Assembly (NCBI RefSeq): GCF_000175575.2
Contig: NZ_CP005986.1
Location: forward strand, 317,549 to 381,548
From: Acidithiobacillus caldus ATCC 51756
GTDB lineage: Bacteria; Pseudomonadota; Gammaproteobacteria; Acidithiobacillales; Acidithiobacillaceae
Direction: 5' to 3'
Length of the DNA: 64,000 nt
Of the stretch, positions 27,409-39,106 are shown one piece after another (the first letter of the stretch is position 1; every line of letters begins with the position of its first letter). The notes under the pieces were generated by a model. It saw only the letters and a program-made list of their open reading frames with translations. It was not told the DNA's origin and made no database searches. A program made the position numbers and the translations under genes.

Positions 27409-28349
27409 TGGCGGATACGCAGGAAATCGACGATGGCGAAGCCAATCCGGTGGAGGTCGAGGAAGTCGAAGGCGCTTTGGACGAAGCGGAGTCCGTGGCT
27501 CCTGGCGAAGCGGACTTGGACTGGGATGCCACGCGGATCTACCTGCAGGAGATTGGTCACAATCCCCTCCTCACCGCCGAAGAAGAGATCTACTATGGCC
27601 GTCTGGTGCAGCAGGGCGATGTCCGCGCCCGCACCCGCATGATCGAGTGCAATCTGCGCCTCGTGGTCCGGGTGGCCCGGCGTTATCTGCATCGGGGCAT
27701 GCCACTGCTGGACCTCATCGAAGAAGGCAACCTTGGCCTGATCCGCGCCGTGGAAAAATTCGACCCCGAAAGGGGTTTTCGTTTTTCTACCTATGCCACC
27801 TGGTGGATTCGCCAGAACATCGAGCGGGCGCTCATGAATCAGACCCGTACCATACGCCTGCCGGTCCACGTCATGAAGGAGCTGGCGGTGGTGCTGCGCG
27901 CTGCGCGCTGCCTGGAGCAAGAATTGCGCCGTGAGCCCAGCGTCGATGAGGTGGCAGCGGCGCTCGATCGGCCCGTGGATCAGGTGCGCGGCTGTCTGGA
28001 GATGGACGGGCGGGTAACCAGCCTCGACAACTCGGGGCAGCGCGATCAGGGGCGTGATCTCAATGAGGTATTGAGCGATGCGGAGGCGCAGGGGCCCGAG
28101 GCCATGGTCGCCGCGCAGAACCTGGCGGTGCGCCTGCAGAGCTGGCTGGCTGGTCTCAGTGAAAAGCACCGCCTGGTGTTGTCCTGGCGTTTTGGTTTGG
28201 ATGGCGGGGACGGCGCTACCCTGGAAGAGGTGGGGACGCGTCTTGGCATCACCCGCGAGCGGGTACGCCAGATACAGGTGGAGGCCTTGCTGATCCTGCG
28301 GCGGCGCATCGAAGCCGAGGGCCTGGATACGCACAACCTCTTTGCCTGA
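27399..28349 (+). CDS. rpoS: Stationary-phase sigma factor RpoS
   Basis: 316-residue group 2 sigma-70 factor. Region 1.2 is [21 protein letters not shown]. Region 2 has [53 protein letters not shown]. Region 4 ends with [20 protein letters not shown] has GGAGG seven nt upstream and overlaps pcm; an ATG three codons later has no spaced site. surE-pcm-rpoS order matches the E. coli locus, but nlpD between pcm and rpoS is missing. Controls general stress genes (family knowledge). Confidence 0.93.
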   Translation: MDLMADTQEIDDGEANPVEVEEVEGALDEAESVAPGEADLDWDATRIYLQEIGHNPLLTAEEEIYYGRLVQQGDVRARTRMIECNLRLVVRVARRYLHRGMPLLDLIEEGNLGLIRAVEKFDPERGFRFSTYATWWIRQNIERALMNQTRTIRLPVHVMKELAVVLRAARCLEQELRREPSVDEVAAALDRPVDQVRGCLEMDGRVTSLDNSGQRDQGRDLNEVLSDAEAQGPEAMVAAQNLAVRLQSWLAGLSEKHRLVLSWRFGLDGGDGATLEEVGTRLGITRERVRQIQVEALLILRRRIEAEGLDTHNLFA

Positions 28350-28359
28350 GGTGGTGAGT

Positions 28360-28737
28360 TCAGCGCGCGCTGGGGTGCAGGAGCGCGGCTACCACCCGAC
28401 GATCCTCAGCGAGGAGGACATTGTAGGTTCGGCAGGCGGCGCCCGTGTCCATGATTTCCAGGGCGAGGCCCAAGCGACGCAGATCGCCCAGGGCGGGTAG
28501 GAGCAGATGCTGACGTTGACCGGTGCCGACCACGACGACTTCGGGTGCCAGGGCGGCGATGCCGGCAAAATCCTCGGCCACGAGTTCCGCGGCCGTGGCT
28601 GGCCCCCAGGGGCTCTCCAGGGAGTGTGCGGTCACCAGAATCCCGCCGCCGTGGCGTCGACCCTGAATCACGAAGCCGGCGTCGTCGTAGAGCTGTATCT
28701 GGTTTTGGCCAGAATCTTGCTGACGGTGGAGTTTCAT
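28360..28737 (-). CDS. Mth938-like (DUF498) domain protein
   Basis: 125 residues with the Mth938 fold pattern: [25 protein letters not shown], then [15 protein letters not shown], and [32 protein letters not shown]. Family members are uncharacterised in bacteria; a mitochondrial relative assists complex I assembly. ATG was chosen with an AAGGAAAGGG run upstream. Ends ten nt from the convergent rpoS. Confidence 0.85.
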   Translation of the reverse strand: MKLHRQQDSGQNQIQLYDDAGFVIQGRRHGGGILVTAHSLESPWGPATAAELVAEDFAGIAALAPEVVVVGTGQRQHLLLPALGDLRRLGLALEIMDTGAACRTYNVLLAEDRRVVAALLHPSAR

Positions 28738-28828
28738 CACCCTTTCCTTACACAGATTGACACCGTGGTGGACCCCCTCTATTGTTCTTCGATTTACGTT
28801 TTGCCCACAAGCCCAAGGTCCAGCGTCC

Positions 28829-30010
28829 ATGAACAGCGATTTCGAGCGGATTCGCCGCCTCCCTCCCTACGTCTTCAACATCGTTACGGATCTCAAGCTG
28901 CAGGCCCGCAAGCGGGGCGAAGACATCATCGACTTTGGTATGGGCAACCCCGATCAACCGACACCGCAGTTCATCGTCGACAAGCTCTGTGAGACGGCCC
29001 AGCGTGGTGACACCCACCGTTACAGTGTTTCCCGCGGCATACCGCGGCTGCGGCGGGCCATCGCCACCTGGTACGGGCAGCGCTATGGTGTGGATATCGA
29101 TCCGGAATCCGAGGCCATCGTCACCATCGGTTCCAAGGAGGGCCTGGCCCATTTGGCGCTGGCCACCATGGGGCCTGGCGATACGGTTTTGGTGCCCAGT
29201 CCCACCTACCCCATTCATCCCTATGGCTTCGTCATCGCGGGTGCCGATGTGCGCCACGTGCCCATGCTGCCGGGGCTGGATTTCTTCGAGGAACTGGAAA
29301 AGGCGATCAAGGCCGCCTGGCCCAAGCCGAAGATGCTGGTGATCAATTTTCCGCACAACCCGACGGCGACGGTGGTAGAGCCGGATTTCTTTGCCCGCAT
29401 CGTCGAATTTGCCAAAGAGCATCGGATCTGGGTGGTGCACGATCTGGCCTATGCCGACATCGTCTTCGATGGCTACCGTGCCCCCAGTTTTCTCCAGACC
29501 CCGGGGGCCAAGGACGTTGGCGTGGAGTTCTTTACCCTGTCCAAGAGCTACAACATGCCCGGCTGGCGGGTGGGTTTCGCGGCGGGCAACCCCAAGCTCA
29601 TCGGCGCTCTGGCACGCATCAAGAGTTACTTGGACTACGGTACCTTCACGCCCATCCAGGTGGCGTCCATTGCTGCCCTGGAGGGGCCGCAGGACTGCGT
29701 CGAGGATATCCGCAGGGTCTATGAGCAGCGTCGCGACGTCCTCTGCGATGGTCTCAACAGCGCCGGCTGGACGGTGGAGCGACCCAGGGCGACCATGTTT
29801 GTCTGGGCGCCCATACCGGAGACCTGGCGCGACAAGGGCTCGCTGGAGTTCGCCAAGATGCTGTTGGAGCGGGCCAAGGTGGCCGTGAGTCCCGGTATCG
29901 GCTTTGGCGAGCTGGGCGATGGCTACGTGCGCTTTGGTCTGGTCGAGAACGAGCAGCGCACGCGTCAGGCCATTCGCGGCATCAAACACCTGTTTCGGGA
30001 GGGCTGGTAA
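28829..30010 (+). CDS. alaC: Alanine-type aminotransferase AlaC
   Basis: 393-residue class I PLP aminotransferase, probably making alanine from pyruvate and glutamate. It contains [44 protein letters not shown], and the PLP Lys in [34 protein letters not shown] matches the family N-terminus; the frame continues upstream but without similarity. The stop abuts the hom start, so alaC-hom-thrC is likely an operon. Confidence 0.92.
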   Translation: MNSDFERIRRLPPYVFNIVTDLKLQARKRGEDIIDFGMGNPDQPTPQFIVDKLCETAQRGDTHRYSVSRGIPRLRRAIATWYGQRYGVDIDPESEAIVTIGSKEGLAHLALATMGPGDTVLVPSPTYPIHPYGFVIAGADVRHVPMLPGLDFFEELEKAIKAAWPKPKMLVINFPHNPTATVVEPDFFARIVEFAKEHRIWVVHDLAYADIVFDGYRAPSFLQTPGAKDVGVEFFTLSKSYNMPGWRVGFAAGNPKLIGALARIKSYLDYGTFTPIQVASIAALEGPQDCVEDIRRVYEQRRDVLCDGLNSAGWTVERPRATMFVWAPIPETWRDKGSLEFAKMLLERAKVAVSPGIGFGELGDGYVRFGLVENEQRTRQAIRGIKHLFREGW

Positions 30011-31336
30011 ATGGCGTTGGATACCGCCCCGGTGCGCGTTGGCATCCTGGGCATGGGGACGGTTGGGCAGGGCACGGTGCGCGTTCTGCAGCGCAATGCC
30101 GACGAAATTCGCCGGCGGGTGGGACGGGAGCTGCGGATCTGTCACGCGGCGGTGCGCAAGCCCGAGCGTCTGCACGGTCTGGAGTTGGATGCCCGCGTCA
30201 GCGCCGATCCTTGGGCGGTAGTACGCGATCCCGACATCGACGTGGTCGTCGAGGTCATGGGCGGCATCGATCCCGCCCGCGCGCTGACTCTAGCGGCCCT
30301 GGAGAGCGGCAAGCACGTGGTGACCGCCAACAAGGCGCTGCTGGCCTTGCACGGCAACGAGATCTTTGCGGCGGCCCAGGCGCGCGGGCTAATGGTGGCC
30401 TTCGAGGCGGCGGTGGCCGGTGCCATTCCCATTGTCAAGACCATCCGCGAGGGCCTTGCCGGTAATCGTATCCAGTCCCTCATGGGCATCATCAACGGCA
30501 CCAGCAACTACATACTGACGCAGATGTATCGGGAGTCCTGGGATTTCGAGCGGGCGCTCGCAGCCGCTCAGGAGCTCGGTTACGCCGAGGCGGACCCAAG
30601 CCTCGATGTGGACGGTGGTGACGCGGCGCACAAGATCACCCTCATGGCCTCGGTGGCCTTTGGCATCCCGGTGGATTTTGCCCACTGTCACGTCGAAGGC
30701 ATCCGCCACCTGCAGCGACAGGACGTGGCCTTTGCAGCGGAGTTGGGTTACCGCATCAAGCTCCTGGGTATTACCCGGCGGTGTGACGACGGGGTGGAGT
30801 TGCGGGTGCACCCCACCCTCATTCCCGCCAGCCACCTCCTTGCCAGCGTCGAGGGTCCCTTCAACGCCATTCTGGTGCATAGCGATGCAGCCGGACAGAG
30901 TATCTGCTACGGTCGTGGTGCCGGTGGCGACCCCACGGCCAGTGCCGTGGTCGCCGATCTGGTGGATGTCGCCCGCACCATGACTGCCGACCCCAGCAAT
31001 CGGGTACCGCACCTCGCCTTTCAGGCCGATGCCCTCACTGCTTTGCCCCTGCTGCCCATGGCCGCCGTGGAGAGCGCCTATTACCTGCGCATCGAAGCCG
31101 CAAACCGGCCCGGCGTACTGGCGCAGGTTGCGGCGGTACTGGCCGCCCATGGGGTGTCCATCGAGGCCCTCATCCAACGCGAGCGCCTTGGCGCCGAGAC
31201 GGTGCCCATCGTCCTGGTGCTGCACCGCTGCCGCGAGGCGGACCTCGATGCCGCCCTGGCGCAGATGGCGCAGTTGCCGGTGATCGGTGGTGAGGTCCTG
31301 CGTCTGCGCATAGAAAACATCGATCAGCAAGGCTAG
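30011..31336 (+). CDS. hom: Homoserine dehydrogenase
   Basis: 441-residue NAD(P)-dependent enzyme reducing aspartate semialdehyde to homoserine. It has the dinucleotide loop GILGMGTVGQGTV, VTANKALLALHG, FEAAVAGAIPIVKTIREGL and GIINGTSNYILTQM. A C-terminal ACT domain (YYLRIEAANRPGVLAQVAAVLAAHGVSIEAL) is the usual threonine feedback site. It starts on the base after the alaC stop and precedes thrC by 45 nt. Confidence 0.97.
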   Translation: MALDTAPVRVGILGMGTVGQGTVRVLQRNADEIRRRVGRELRICHAAVRKPERLHGLELDARVSADPWAVVRDPDIDVVVEVMGGIDPARALTLAALESGKHVVTANKALLALHGNEIFAAAQARGLMVAFEAAVAGAIPIVKTIREGLAGNRIQSLMGIINGTSNYILTQMYRESWDFERALAAAQELGYAEADPSLDVDGGDAAHKITLMASVAFGIPVDFAHCHVEGIRHLQRQDVAFAAELGYRIKLLGITRRCDDGVELRVHPTLIPASHLLASVEGPFNAILVHSDAAGQSICYGRGAGGDPTASAVVADLVDVARTMTADPSNRVPHLAFQADALTALPLLPMAAVESAYYLRIEAANRPGVLAQVAAVLAAHGVSIEALIQRERLGAETVPIVLVLHRCREADLDAALAQMAQLPVIGGEVLRLRIENIDQQG

Positions 31337-31381
31337 AACCGTCTTTTTACTGTCTCGTTACCACGCTCTGGATGCGTTCCC

Positions 31382-32512
31382 ATGACTCGATATACCGGCA
31401 TCATCGACCGTTACCGACCCTATCTACCCCTGGCCCCAGAGACCGAGGCCGTAAGCCTCTGTGAGGGCAACACGCCGCTCATCGAGTGCCAGCACCTACC
31501 AAAGGTTCTGGGACTCGAGCTGCGCCTCTTTCTGAAGTTCGAGGGGCTCAATCCCACGGGTTCCTTCAAGGATCGCGGTATGACCATGGCCGTGACCAAG
31601 GCGCGTGAGCAGGGTAGCGAGATGATCATCTGCGCCTCCACGGGCAATACCTCGGCGGCGGCAGCGGCCTACGCCGCACGCGCTGGCATGCGCGCCTTCG
31701 TGGTCATCCCGGAGGGCAAGATCGCCTTGGGCAAGCTGTCCCAGGCCATGATGCACGGTGCCCTGGTGTTACAGATCCGTGGCAACTTCGATGCCGGTAT
31801 GCGTATCGTCCAGGAGGTGGCGCAGACCGAACCCATCACCCTGGTGAATTCCGTCAACCCCTACCGCTTGCAGGGGCAGAAGACCGCCGCCTATGAGATC
31901 ATCGAGGCACTGGGGGGTGCTCCCGACTACCACGCGCTGCCCGTGGGCAACGCCGGCAATATCACCGCCCACTGGATGGGGTACTGTGAGGCGAGCGACC
32001 GTCGTGCCGATCCCGCCCAGAGCCTTACGGAAGCCTGTAAATTCTGCGACGGACAGTGTCCCTACGGCCACGGTGGTCCTGGCAAGCGCCCGAAGATGCT
32101 GGGCTTTCAGGCCGCTGGCAGCGCCCCCTTCATGGCTGGGGAGTTTATTCGTGAGCCCGAGACCATCGCTACGGCCATTCGCATCGGTCACCCCATGTCC
32201 TGGCATCAGGCCCACGCCGTGGTTCGCGAGAGCGGCGGTTGGTTTGCCGCCCACAGCGATGCGGAGATCCTCGAGGCGCAGCGCTGGCTGGCGCAGCACG
32301 AGGGGGTCTTCTGTGAACCGGCCTCTGCTACCTCCGTTGCCGGGGTCGTCGCGGCCGCCCGCGCGGGCAAGATCGAGGCGGGGGCGAGGGTGGTCTGTAC
32401 CCTTACGGGCCACGGTCTGAAGGATCCGGACGTGGCCATCGCCCAGGGCGGCAAGGTGCACACGGTGGACGCCGATCTGGACGCCGTGCAGCGAGCCATA
32501 CTCCGGGATTGA
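31382..32512 (+). CDS. thrC: Threonine synthase with a Cys-rich insertion
   Basis: 376-residue PLP enzyme converting phosphohomoserine to threonine. The PLP Lys lies in NPTGSFKDRGMTMAVTKA, the substrate loop in ASTGNTSAAAAAYAARAGM, and the phosphate site in LPVGNAGNITAHWMGY. After the last motif there is an extra segment (residues ~201-236) containing four cysteines (YCEASD... and ACKFCDGQCPYGHGG) where homologues I recall run straight to the MLGFQAAGSAPF motif. The stop overlaps the next gene's ATG by one base. Confidence 0.94.
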   Translation: MTRYTGIIDRYRPYLPLAPETEAVSLCEGNTPLIECQHLPKVLGLELRLFLKFEGLNPTGSFKDRGMTMAVTKAREQGSEMIICASTGNTSAAAAAYAARAGMRAFVVIPEGKIALGKLSQAMMHGALVLQIRGNFDAGMRIVQEVAQTEPITLVNSVNPYRLQGQKTAAYEIIEALGGAPDYHALPVGNAGNITAHWMGYCEASDRRADPAQSLTEACKFCDGQCPYGHGGPGKRPKMLGFQAAGSAPFMAGEFIREPETIATAIRIGHPMSWHQAHAVVRESGGWFAAHSDAEILEAQRWLAQHEGVFCEPASATSVAGVVAAARAGKIEAGARVVCTLTGHGLKDPDVAIAQGGKVHTVDADLDAVQRAILRD

Positions 32513-33471
32513 TGACGCCCACCTCCAGCGTCTGGCTCAGCGGCTTGCACGGACTGCCGGACGAGGTGGGTGGCTCGCTTCTGCCGCGCCTCTGGGCACA
32601 GGGTAAGCGCCGACTCCTGCCAGCAGGGGACGAACTGGAGCTCATGGGGCGCCTGCTGGGGCTTGCCGGGCCCCTGCCTGCAGCTGCCCTGCTGGCCACC
32701 GCCGAGGGCATTTCCTGTGGCGATCACTGGGTGTGGGCCCTGGAGCCCGTGCGCATAGGTGGCGGTGCTGGACGGGCCTTGCTGCAGGCCGGTGAGATCC
32801 TTTCCGAAGGGGAGCACGAGGCGCTCTTTGCCGCAGCCCGGGAGTACACCCAGGGGTCTTCCTGGCAACTGGCGCGCGGTCGAGAGCGCTGGTATCTCCT
32901 CAGTCCGGAGCCTTTGCCCTTGCACAGCCAGCCCCTGTCCCAGGTGCTGGGACGGGAACTGCAGCAGGGGAATCTATCGGGACCGCAGTCGGGCCAGTGG
33001 CGCCGCACCCTGGACGAATTGCAGATGATCCTGGCGGCTCACCCCGTCAACCGCCGACGTGAGCTGCAGGGCCTCGAGCCCTGGAACTACTTTTGGCCCT
33101 GGGGTGGGGGTTGCCTGCCTGCCATCCCCGAGGATCCGGCGGTGCGGGGGATCTTTTCAGCGCGGCCGGAGCTGCGGGCCGCAGCCCAGTATTTCGGCGT
33201 GGAATTCGCGCACCAACCGCAGCGGGGATCGGCGACCCCCTGGTTGTGGGAGTATCCCGGATCCTGGCGCTTTATGGAGACGGCCGCAGACTTCGAGCAG
33301 CGCAGCGCCGAGCTTTTGCGACGCGGTAGTGGCCAGCCCCTGAACCTCTACTCTGGCCTGCTCCCGAGTGGTGGGGTGGAGCGCTGCTCCTGGCACCGGC
33401 AACAAGGCTGGGCATTTTGGCGACGACGGCGCTGGCCCGATGGTACGGCCCGGCCGGGAGGCTGGACGTGA
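32512..33471 (+). CDS. RpfE-like conserved protein upstream of recJ
   Basis: 319 residues, no signal peptide or membrane segment. It contains HPVNRRRELQGLEPWNYFWPWGGG and a C-terminal half with GIFSARPELRAAAQYFGVEF. I place it in the RpfE-like family (COG4255 in memory) because of the WNxxWxWGGG type motif and because it precedes recJ-prfB-lysS, the neighbours of rpfE in Xanthomonas. The biochemical function is unknown. It is coupled to thrC by a one-base overlap and to recJ by a four-base overlap. Confidence 0.55.
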   Translation: MTPTSSVWLSGLHGLPDEVGGSLLPRLWAQGKRRLLPAGDELELMGRLLGLAGPLPAAALLATAEGISCGDHWVWALEPVRIGGGAGRALLQAGEILSEGEHEALFAAAREYTQGSSWQLARGRERWYLLSPEPLPLHSQPLSQVLGRELQQGNLSGPQSGQWRRTLDELQMILAAHPVNRRRELQGLEPWNYFWPWGGGCLPAIPEDPAVRGIFSARPELRAAAQYFGVEFAHQPQRGSATPWLWEYPGSWRFMETAADFEQRSAELLRRGSGQPLNLYSGLLPSGGVERCSWHRQQGWAFWRRRRWPDGTARPGGWT

Positions 33472-35184
33472 GCCGGTGGCAGCAGCGGCCCCTGCTTGCC
33501 CCAGAAATCCTTGCTGAGGCCAAACGCGTGGCGCTGGATCCGGTGCTCGCTCGCCTCTACGCCGCGCGCGCCGTGCGCGAAACACGGCAGTTGCGGCTCG
33601 ATGTGGAGCAGCTGAGTCCCGGTGAGGGGGATCAGGGCCTCCTGGGACTGGGTGCGGCGGCGGAGCTCCTGGCGGACGCCGTGCGGCAGCAGCGCGTGGT
33701 CTGCATCGTCGGCGATTACGACTGCGATGGCGCCACGGCCACGGCCCTCCTCCATGAAGCCCTCAGTCTCTGTGGTGCCCGTGCCCTGCGTTATGTCGTG
33801 CCCGATCGTTTTCGCTGGGGTTACGGCCTGACCCCGGAACTGGTGGCACAGCTCCCCGCCGATACGGAGATCGTGGTGACCGTGGACAACGGTATCACCA
33901 GTGTCGATGGCGTGGCCGCAGCCAAGGCCCGCAACCTGCAGGTGATCATCACCGATCACCACCTCCCGGGCGCCGTTCTGCCGGCCGCCGACGCCATTGT
34001 CAATCCGCGCCAACCCGGTTGTCCCTTCCCCTGGAAAAGCAGCTCGGGGGTGGCCGTGGCCTTTTACCTGGCGGCAGCCGTGCGCCGGCGCCTGCTGGAT
34101 CGCGGCTATCTCGGCGCAGGTGCGCCGCACTTTGGCCAGCTCTGGGATCTGGTGGCCCTGGGTACGGTGGCCGACGTGGTGGCTTTGGAACACAACAACC
34201 GTATTCTCGTGCAGCAGGGCCTCAAGCGTCTGCGCAGTGGGCGGGCGCGCCCCGGCCTTGCGGCCCTGCTCGAGTGCGCCGGTGTCGAACCGGCCGCCGT
34301 GACAGCGGCCACCCTGGGTTTTACCCTGGCGCCGCGGATCAACGCGGCGGGGCGTCTCGAGGACATGGGCCTGGGCATCCGCCTGCTGCTCAGCCAGGAT
34401 CGTGCCGAAGCCGCGGAACTCGCCCGTACCCTGGACGAGCTCAACCGCCAGCGACGTGCCATCGAAACGCAGATGAGCGAAGCGGCGCAGCAAATCGTGG
34501 ACGATCTGCCGGACTGCGGGCATAATCTTGGCCTTTGTGTTTTTCAGCCGGAATGGCATGCCGGGGTCATCGGCATCGTCGCCGGTCGATTGCGGGAACG
34601 CTACCACCGCCCGGCCATTGCCTTCGCGCCGGTGGGCGATGGTTTTCTGCAGGGCTCCGGCAGGTCCATAGCGGGTCTGCATCTGCGCGACAGTCTGGCC
34701 GACTGTGTCGCGCGCGCCCCGCACCTCCTGGAACGGTTCGGCGGGCATGCGGCGGCGGCGGGCCTGCGCCTGCGCCGTGCGCATCTGGACGAGTTCGTGG
34801 CGCTGTGGAACACCGTTCTGGCGGAGCGTCTCACGACCGAGGATCTGGAGGAGAGCGTCTTCCACGACGGACCGCTGGAGAGTTCCAGCCTGGACCTCGA
34901 GTTGGCCCGGCGTCTGGAGGCGGCGGGGCCTTGGGGTAATGGTTTCCCGGAACCCCTTTTTTGGGGACGGTTTCGTATTTGCGAGCGCAAGGCCTTGCCC
35001 GGTGGCCATTGGCGTCTACATCTGGACGATGGTGCCGGGCGCCGTTTCGAGGCGATCCGCTTTCGCAGCCCCGAACTACCGCCCGGCCCCTGGGTGGAGG
35101 CCCTCTACGTTCCGGAGGTCAATCGGTATGCTGGTACGGAGCGCCTGCAGCTGCGCCTGCACGCTCTGCGTAATGGAGAGGAAA

Positions 35185-35201
<17 letters not shown>
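33468..35201 (+). CDS. recJ: Single-stranded-DNA-specific 5'-3' exonuclease RecJ
   Basis: 577-residue DHH-superfamily nuclease of recombination and mismatch repair. Motif I is CIVGDYDCDGATATALL, the DHH signature VIITDHHLPGA, then NPRQPGCPFPWKSSSGVAVAF and the DHHA1 motif RSIAGLHLRDSL...ERFGGHAAAAGL. GTG start with GGGAGG six nt upstream overlaps the rpfE-like stop; upstream frame extension is not similar to RecJ. Its 3' end overlaps the prfB start by 17 nt. Confidence 0.95.
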
Positions 35202-36283
<1,082 letters not shown>

Positions 36284-36377
36284 TGCAACGGGCACTGGAC
36301 CCGGGCGGCCGCGGCTACCGACGGCCGCGGTGGCGTGCGACAATGGCCTTTGGGTCTCGATAAGGCAAGGACAGGTA

Positions 36378-37865
36378 GTGGACCAGGAACTCAACGACCA
36401 GATGCAGGTGCGGCGCCACAAGCTCGAGCGTTGGCGCGAGCAGGGTGCGGCCTATCCCAACGGGTTCCGGCGCGATGCCGAAGCGGCGGAGTTGCACCGG
36501 CGCTACGACCAGAGCGATGCCGCGGAACTCGATGCCCAGGCGGTACAGGCGCACCTGGGCGGACGCCTCATGAGCCGGCGCATCATGGGCAAGGCGAGTT
36601 TTGCCGACCTACAGGATGGGAGCGGCCGCTTGCAGCTTTTCTTCAGCCGCGACGAATTGGGCGAAGACGCCTACGCCCAGTTCAAGGAGCTGGATCTGGG
36701 CGACGTCATCGGTGTCGGCGGGCAGCTCTTTCGAACCAAGACGGGCGAGCTCTCCCTGCGGGTGGCATCCTTTACCTTGCTGGCCAAGGCTCTGCGGCCC
36801 CTGCCCGAAAAATGGCATGGCCTCAGCGATCCGGAGACCCGCTTTCGCCAGCGCTATGTGGACCTCATCGTCACCGAGTCGACGCGGCGGACCTTCCGGA
36901 TTCGCAGCCAGACCGTGGCGGCGCTGCGCGCCGTACTCAGCAACGACGGCTTCATCGAGGTGGAGACGCCCATGATGCAGCCCATCCCCGGTGGTGCGAC
37001 GGCGCGTCCTTTCATTACCCACCACCACGCCCTGGACATGACCTTGTACCTGCGCATCGCCCCGGAGCTTTATCTCAAGCGCCTGGTGGTGGGCGGTTTC
37101 GAGCGGGTTTTCGAGATCAACCGCAACTTTCGTAACGAGGGCGTGTCCACCCGGCACAACCCCGAATTCACCATGCTCGAGTGGTACGAGGCCTATGCCG
37201 ACTACACCATGGCCATGGACCGTTGCGAGACCCTCATCCGCGCCGCTGCCCAGGCGGCTCTGGGCAGTACCGATATCCACTATCAGGGGCTTGCCATCCA
37301 TCTCGGTGAGCCCTTCGCGCGCCTTGGCGTGGCCGAAGCGGTGCGACGTTACCATCCGGATCTGGCGCACAAAAACCTGCGCGATGCGGGTATCCTCGGC
37401 GACAAGCTGCGTGAACTGGGCCACCCCTGTCCCGCGGACTGGGGCTGGGGCAAGCGCCTTGTGGAACTCTTTGAAAAAACCGTGGAACCTCGCCTCGAGC
37501 AACCCACTTTCATCACCGAATACCCTCTGGAAGTAAGCCCCTTGGCCCGGCGCTGCAGTGCGGATCCCGAACTGACGGACCGTTTCGAGCTCTTCATTGC
37601 CGGGCGGGAACTGGCCAATGGGTTCTCGGAGCTCAACGATCCCGACGATCAGGCGGCCCGTTTCCGTGCCCAGGTGGCGGCCAAGGAGGCGGGAGACGAA
37701 GAGGCCATGTTCTTCGACGCCGACTACATCCGCGCCCTGGAGTACGGCATGCCGCCCACGGCGGGAGTTGGCCTGGGTGTGGACCGTCTGGTCATGCTCC
37801 TGGCGGATCAACCCAGTATCCGGGAGGTCATCCTCTTTCCGCATCTGCGGCCGGAGCAGACGTGA
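36378..37865 (+). CDS. lysS: Lysyl-tRNA synthetase, class II
   Basis: 495-residue enzyme. An N-terminal OB-fold anticodon domain ([31 protein letters not shown]) precedes a class II core with motif 1 ([15 protein letters not shown]), motif 2 ([26 protein letters not shown]) and motif 3 ([11 protein letters not shown]). GTG after AAGG was chosen; longer starts add no similarity. Its stop overlaps the lolC start by four nt. Confidence 0.97.
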   Translation: MDQELNDQMQVRRHKLERWREQGAAYPNGFRRDAEAAELHRRYDQSDAAELDAQAVQAHLGGRLMSRRIMGKASFADLQDGSGRLQLFFSRDELGEDAYAQFKELDLGDVIGVGGQLFRTKTGELSLRVASFTLLAKALRPLPEKWHGLSDPETRFRQRYVDLIVTESTRRTFRIRSQTVAALRAVLSNDGFIEVETPMMQPIPGGATARPFITHHHALDMTLYLRIAPELYLKRLVVGGFERVFEINRNFRNEGVSTRHNPEFTMLEWYEAYADYTMAMDRCETLIRAAAQAALGSTDIHYQGLAIHLGEPFARLGVAEAVRRYHPDLAHKNLRDAGILGDKLRELGHPCPADWGWGKRLVELFEKTVEPRLEQPTFITEYPLEVSPLARRCSADPELTDRFELFIAGRELANGFSELNDPDDQAARFRAQVAAKEAGDEEAMFFDADYIRALEYGMPPTAGVGLGVDRLVMLLADQPSIREVILFPHLRPEQT

Positions 37866-39106
37866 CGCCCTACGAACTCTGGATCGGACTGCGCTACACC
37901 CGCGCCAAGCGGCGCAATCACTTCATTTCCTTCATCACCGGGACGGCCATCCTGGGCATGGTCATAGGCGTTGCCGCCCTCATAGCCGTCATGGCGGTCA
38001 TGAATGGTTTCGATCACACCCTGCGCTCGCGTATCCTGGCGGTGACCTCCGATATCATCATCCAGGGCAATGGTGTGCCCGTTCTGGACTGGCCCGTGGC
38101 GGTCCGACGCCTGCAGCGCCTGCCCGGTGTCACGGGGGTGGCGCCCTACGTGCAGGCCCAGGCCATGCTCTCCCACGACGGTCTCGTCAGTGGCGCGGTG
38201 GTGGAGGGCATCGATCCGGAGCTGGAGGGGCGGGTGAACCGTCTGGGTGCCGACATGAAAGCCGGGAGTCTCGATGCCCTGCACACCCGGGACTGGGGGA
38301 TCGTTCTCGGGCGCGCCCTGGCGCGACAGCTGGGCGTAGGAGTCGGTGGCAAGGTGACCCTGATCTCGCCCCAGGGTGGGGTGACGCCTCTGGGGGTAAC
38401 GCCGCGACTGCGTCAGTTCACGGTGGTGGGGCTTTTCTCCGTGGGCATCTATGCCTACGACAGCGGCATGGCCTACATTTCCCTCAAGGATGCCCAGCGC
38501 CTCTACGGCTTAGATCAGGGCGTTACCGGACTGCGCATGCAGATCAAGGATCCCTTTGCTGCCCCTGCCTTTGCCAAGGATCTGCAGACCCGCCTCGGGC
38601 CCGCTTTTTACGTGCAGGACTGGACCCAGACCCATGAGAACTTTTTCAAGGCCCTGGGTATGGAGAAGATCGTGATGTTCGTGATCCTCTCCCTCATCAT
38701 TGCCGTAGCGGCCTTCAATATCGTGGCCACCCTGGTCATGGTGGTGACGGACAAGGAGGCGGACATCGCCATTTTGCGCACCCTGGGGGTGCGGCCGCGC
38801 AGCATTCAGTTCATCTTCATGATCCAGGGGGCCGTGATCGGCCTGTTTGGGACGGCCCTGGGCGTTGCCGGCGGGGTCCTGCTGGCCCTCAATATCCCCA
38901 CGCTGGTGCCGGCCATCGAACATTTCTTTCACGTCCAGTTCCTCTCGCCGGAGGTCTACTCCATCAGCCAGCTGCCCTCCCGTCTGGAGGCGCGCGACGT
39001 CATCCACGTCGCCCTGGCAGCCCTGCTCATGAGCTGGCTGGCGACCCTGTACCCCTCCTGGCGCGCGGCGCGGGTAGATCCGGCGGAGGCACTGCGCTAT
39101 GAGTGA
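37862..39106 (+). CDS. lolC: Lipoprotein-releasing ABC transporter permease LolC/E
   Basis: 414-residue inner-membrane permease. One N-terminal membrane helix ([24 protein letters not shown]) precedes a periplasmic domain (~50-260) and three C-terminal helices with the FtsX motif ([37 protein letters not shown]). It releases lipoproteins to LolA with LolD. Only one permease gene is present, so it may act as a LolC/E hybrid (LolF-type), as in organisms lacking separate LolC and LolE. Overlaps lysS and lolD. Confidence 0.92.
   Translation: MTPYELWIGLRYTRAKRRNHFISFITGTAILGMVIGVAALIAVMAVMNGFDHTLRSRILAVTSDIIIQGNGVPVLDWPVAVRRLQRLPGVTGVAPYVQAQAMLSHDGLVSGAVVEGIDPELEGRVNRLGADMKAGSLDALHTRDWGIVLGRALARQLGVGVGGKVTLISPQGGVTPLGVTPRLRQFTVVGLFSVGIYAYDSGMAYISLKDAQRLYGLDQGVTGLRMQIKDPFAAPAFAKDLQTRLGPAFYVQDWTQTHENFFKALGMEKIVMFVILSLIIAVAAFNIVATLVMVVTDKEADIAILRTLGVRPRSIQFIFMIQGAVIGLFGTALGVAGGVLLALNIPTLVPAIEHFFHVQFLSPEVYSISQLPSRLEARDVIHVALAALLMSWLATLYPSWRAARVDPAEALRYE

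Noticed and set aside
36306-36330. Direct repeat of CGGCCGCGG twice before lysS
   Set aside because: Self-complementary GC-rich sequence; two copies only, no T-tract, not a convincing terminator or binding array.
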